DNA from: Altererythrobacter sp. XM-24bin4
GTDB taxonomy: Bacteria; Pseudomonadota; Alphaproteobacteria; Sphingomonadales; Sphingomonadaceae
NCBI GenBank assembly: GCA_003149575.1
Contig: QCWG01000001.1
Location: 773,183-837,182 of the forward strand
Length of the DNA stretch: 64,000 bases
Reading direction: 5' to 3'
How positions within the stretch are numbered: the stretch's first letter is position 1; each line of letters begins with the position of its first letter. A program made the translations under genes and the position numbers. Below, piece by piece: positions 63,185 to 64,000 of the stretch. Under the pieces are notes generated by a model. The model was given only the letters and a program-made list of their open reading frames with translations, made no database searches and had not been told where the DNA came from.

Positions 63185-64000
63185 TCAGCCTTTGCGGTCC
63201 AACCACTCTAGAAGCGCGGCCATGCATTCACGTCCCAGAAGTTTGCAGCGTTCGGGGCTCCAGCCTTGTTCGGGTTCAGGCGCGTCAGCCAGATCCTTGT
63301 ATGGCATTTCCAGCGTCATCGCGGTGGCTTTGAACCGGTGCGCGACTTGTGTTGTGCACATCGACAAATTGGCTTTGCCGGGTGCAGCCTTGGGATAGCC
63401 CAACTTGGTCTGGAAATCGGGCGTGCGCCGATCGAGGATCGCTTGATAGCTGTTGTATCCCTCCAGATGATCCTCGGTCAGATTGGGAATGCCTTCGTAA
63501 CCAGCCAGGAAGACCGCGGGAATGGCTTCATCGCCATGCACATCGATCGCGAAATCGACACCGGTTTCGTCCATATGATTGCGGATTGCGAGGACTTCAG
63601 GCGAGCTTTGCGCAGTCGGCTCGTGCCATTCGCGGTTGAGATTTACGCCCAGCGCGTTTGTGCGCAAATGACCGCGGCGTGATCCGTCGGGATTGCAATT
63701 CGGTACAATATGGAAGCGGCAGCGTTTTCGTAGTGCAAGCGCCACCGGATCGGTCGGATCGGTCAGACATTCCAGCGCCCCTTCCATCCACCATTCGGCT
63801 TGCGTTTCGCCGGGATGCTGGCGCGCGGTCAACCAAACTTCGGCTTGCCCTTCACCCATCCTCAGGCAATCAATTGGCTGGCCATCAAGTGTCGCACCCA
63901 GACGGAGGTATTCTACGCCTTCGCACGCAGCTGCTTCCGCTACCAGATCATAGTGCCGCTCCATCGAGTAGGGCGCGAAATAGGCAAACCACGCTAGATT
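63185..64000 (-). CDS. M14-family zinc carboxypeptidase, 5' end outside window
   Basis: A metallocarboxypeptidase of the M14 cytosolic (AGBL/CCP-like bacterial) branch. The zinc motif is [18 protein letters not shown] (His and Glu). [26 protein letters not shown], the third ligand in [12 protein letters not shown], and the catalytic Glu in [11 protein letters not shown] follow. The frame stays open to the window edge ([10 protein letters not shown] before the Met at 63964), which is a family-conserved segment, so that Met is internal and the 5' part is missing. Its substrate may be a modified peptide tail. Confidence 0.9.
   Translation of the reverse strand, partial: NLAWFAYFAPYSMERHYDLVAEAAACEGVEYLRLGATLDGQPIDCLRMGEGQAEVWLTARQHPGETQAEWWMEGALECLTDPTDPVALALRKRCRFHIVPNCNPDGSRRGHLRTNALGVNLNREWHEPTAQSSPEVLAIRNHMDETGVDFAIDVHGDEAIPAVFLAGYEGIPNLTEDHLEGYNSYQAILDRRTPDFQTKLGYPKAAPGKANLSMCTTQVAHRFKATAMTLEMPYKDLADAPEPEQGWSPERCKLLGRECMAALLEWLDRKG

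Noticed and set aside
1..64000. CRISPR array, prophage, toxin-antitoxin or defence system
   Set aside because: No regularly spaced repeats, phage structural genes, cas genes or toxin-antitoxin pairs could be recognised anywhere in the window.

Overview
The window reads as a chromosomal segment of an alphaproteobacterium, most likely a marine-type sphingomonad of the Erythrobacteraceae (Erythrobacter/Altererythrobacter group). This placement is inferred from gene content: GapR, UPF0262, a DUF1244 protein, DnaB, FtsH and RpoZ of alphaproteobacterial type, a small protein resembling the sphingomonad DUF6628 family, TonB-dependent uptake and a PQQ dehydrogenase. No database search was possible.

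Bases 1-19.7 kb are core chromosome: the 3' part of rpoC with its terminator, gltX, pyk, gapR, yebC-ruvC, a glycerophosphodiesterase, ubiG, lysC, the formate-linked pair purT-purU, a lipoprotein PQQ/cytochrome c dehydrogenase, an SPFH/NfeD pair, an NDUFA9-like protein and tRNA-Leu(CAG).

Bases 19,717-45,025 form a genomic island of about 25.3 kb. Its ends are marked by a 15-bp direct repeat of the tRNA-Leu 3' end (19702-19716 and 45011-45025). It carries one catabolic programme, apparently for an N-heteroaromatic compound. The parts are: a three-subunit molybdenum hydroxylase in medium-small-large order (38242-41996) with CoxG-, XdhC- and MocA-like accessory proteins; a two-component Rieske oxygenase like CarAa/2-oxoquinoline 8-monooxygenase; a type I extradiol dioxygenase; a meta-cleavage product hydrolase; an amidase; an SDR; an M20-like protein lacking the expected metal ligands; the lower meta pathway (hydratase, aldolase, acylating acetaldehyde dehydrogenase); a maleate isomerase; IclR and MarR-like regulators; and a TonB receptor. 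My reading is a quinoline/2-oxoquinoline-type route. Ring opening without side-chain reduction would leave a cis double bond, so hydrolysis of the cleavage product would release maleate, which the isomerase turns into fumarate. I know of no described pathway with this combination, and the substrate is inferred. The right end holds an IS5-type and an IS3-type element, a gene remnant and att-like repeats. No integrase gene remains.

Bases 45-64 kb return to core-like DNA: a CaiB/MaoC pair, a tightly overlapped DUF3604-PpiC-HupE operon, a TetR-controlled DevABC-like exporter with a NodT outer-membrane factor, ftsH, a shortened DUF3667 gene, rpoZ, a phospholipase D/cardiolipin synthase, dnaB, UPF0262, a GH25-like protein with altered catalytic residues, cdd, a DUF4197-like remnant and an M14 carboxypeptidase running off the window.
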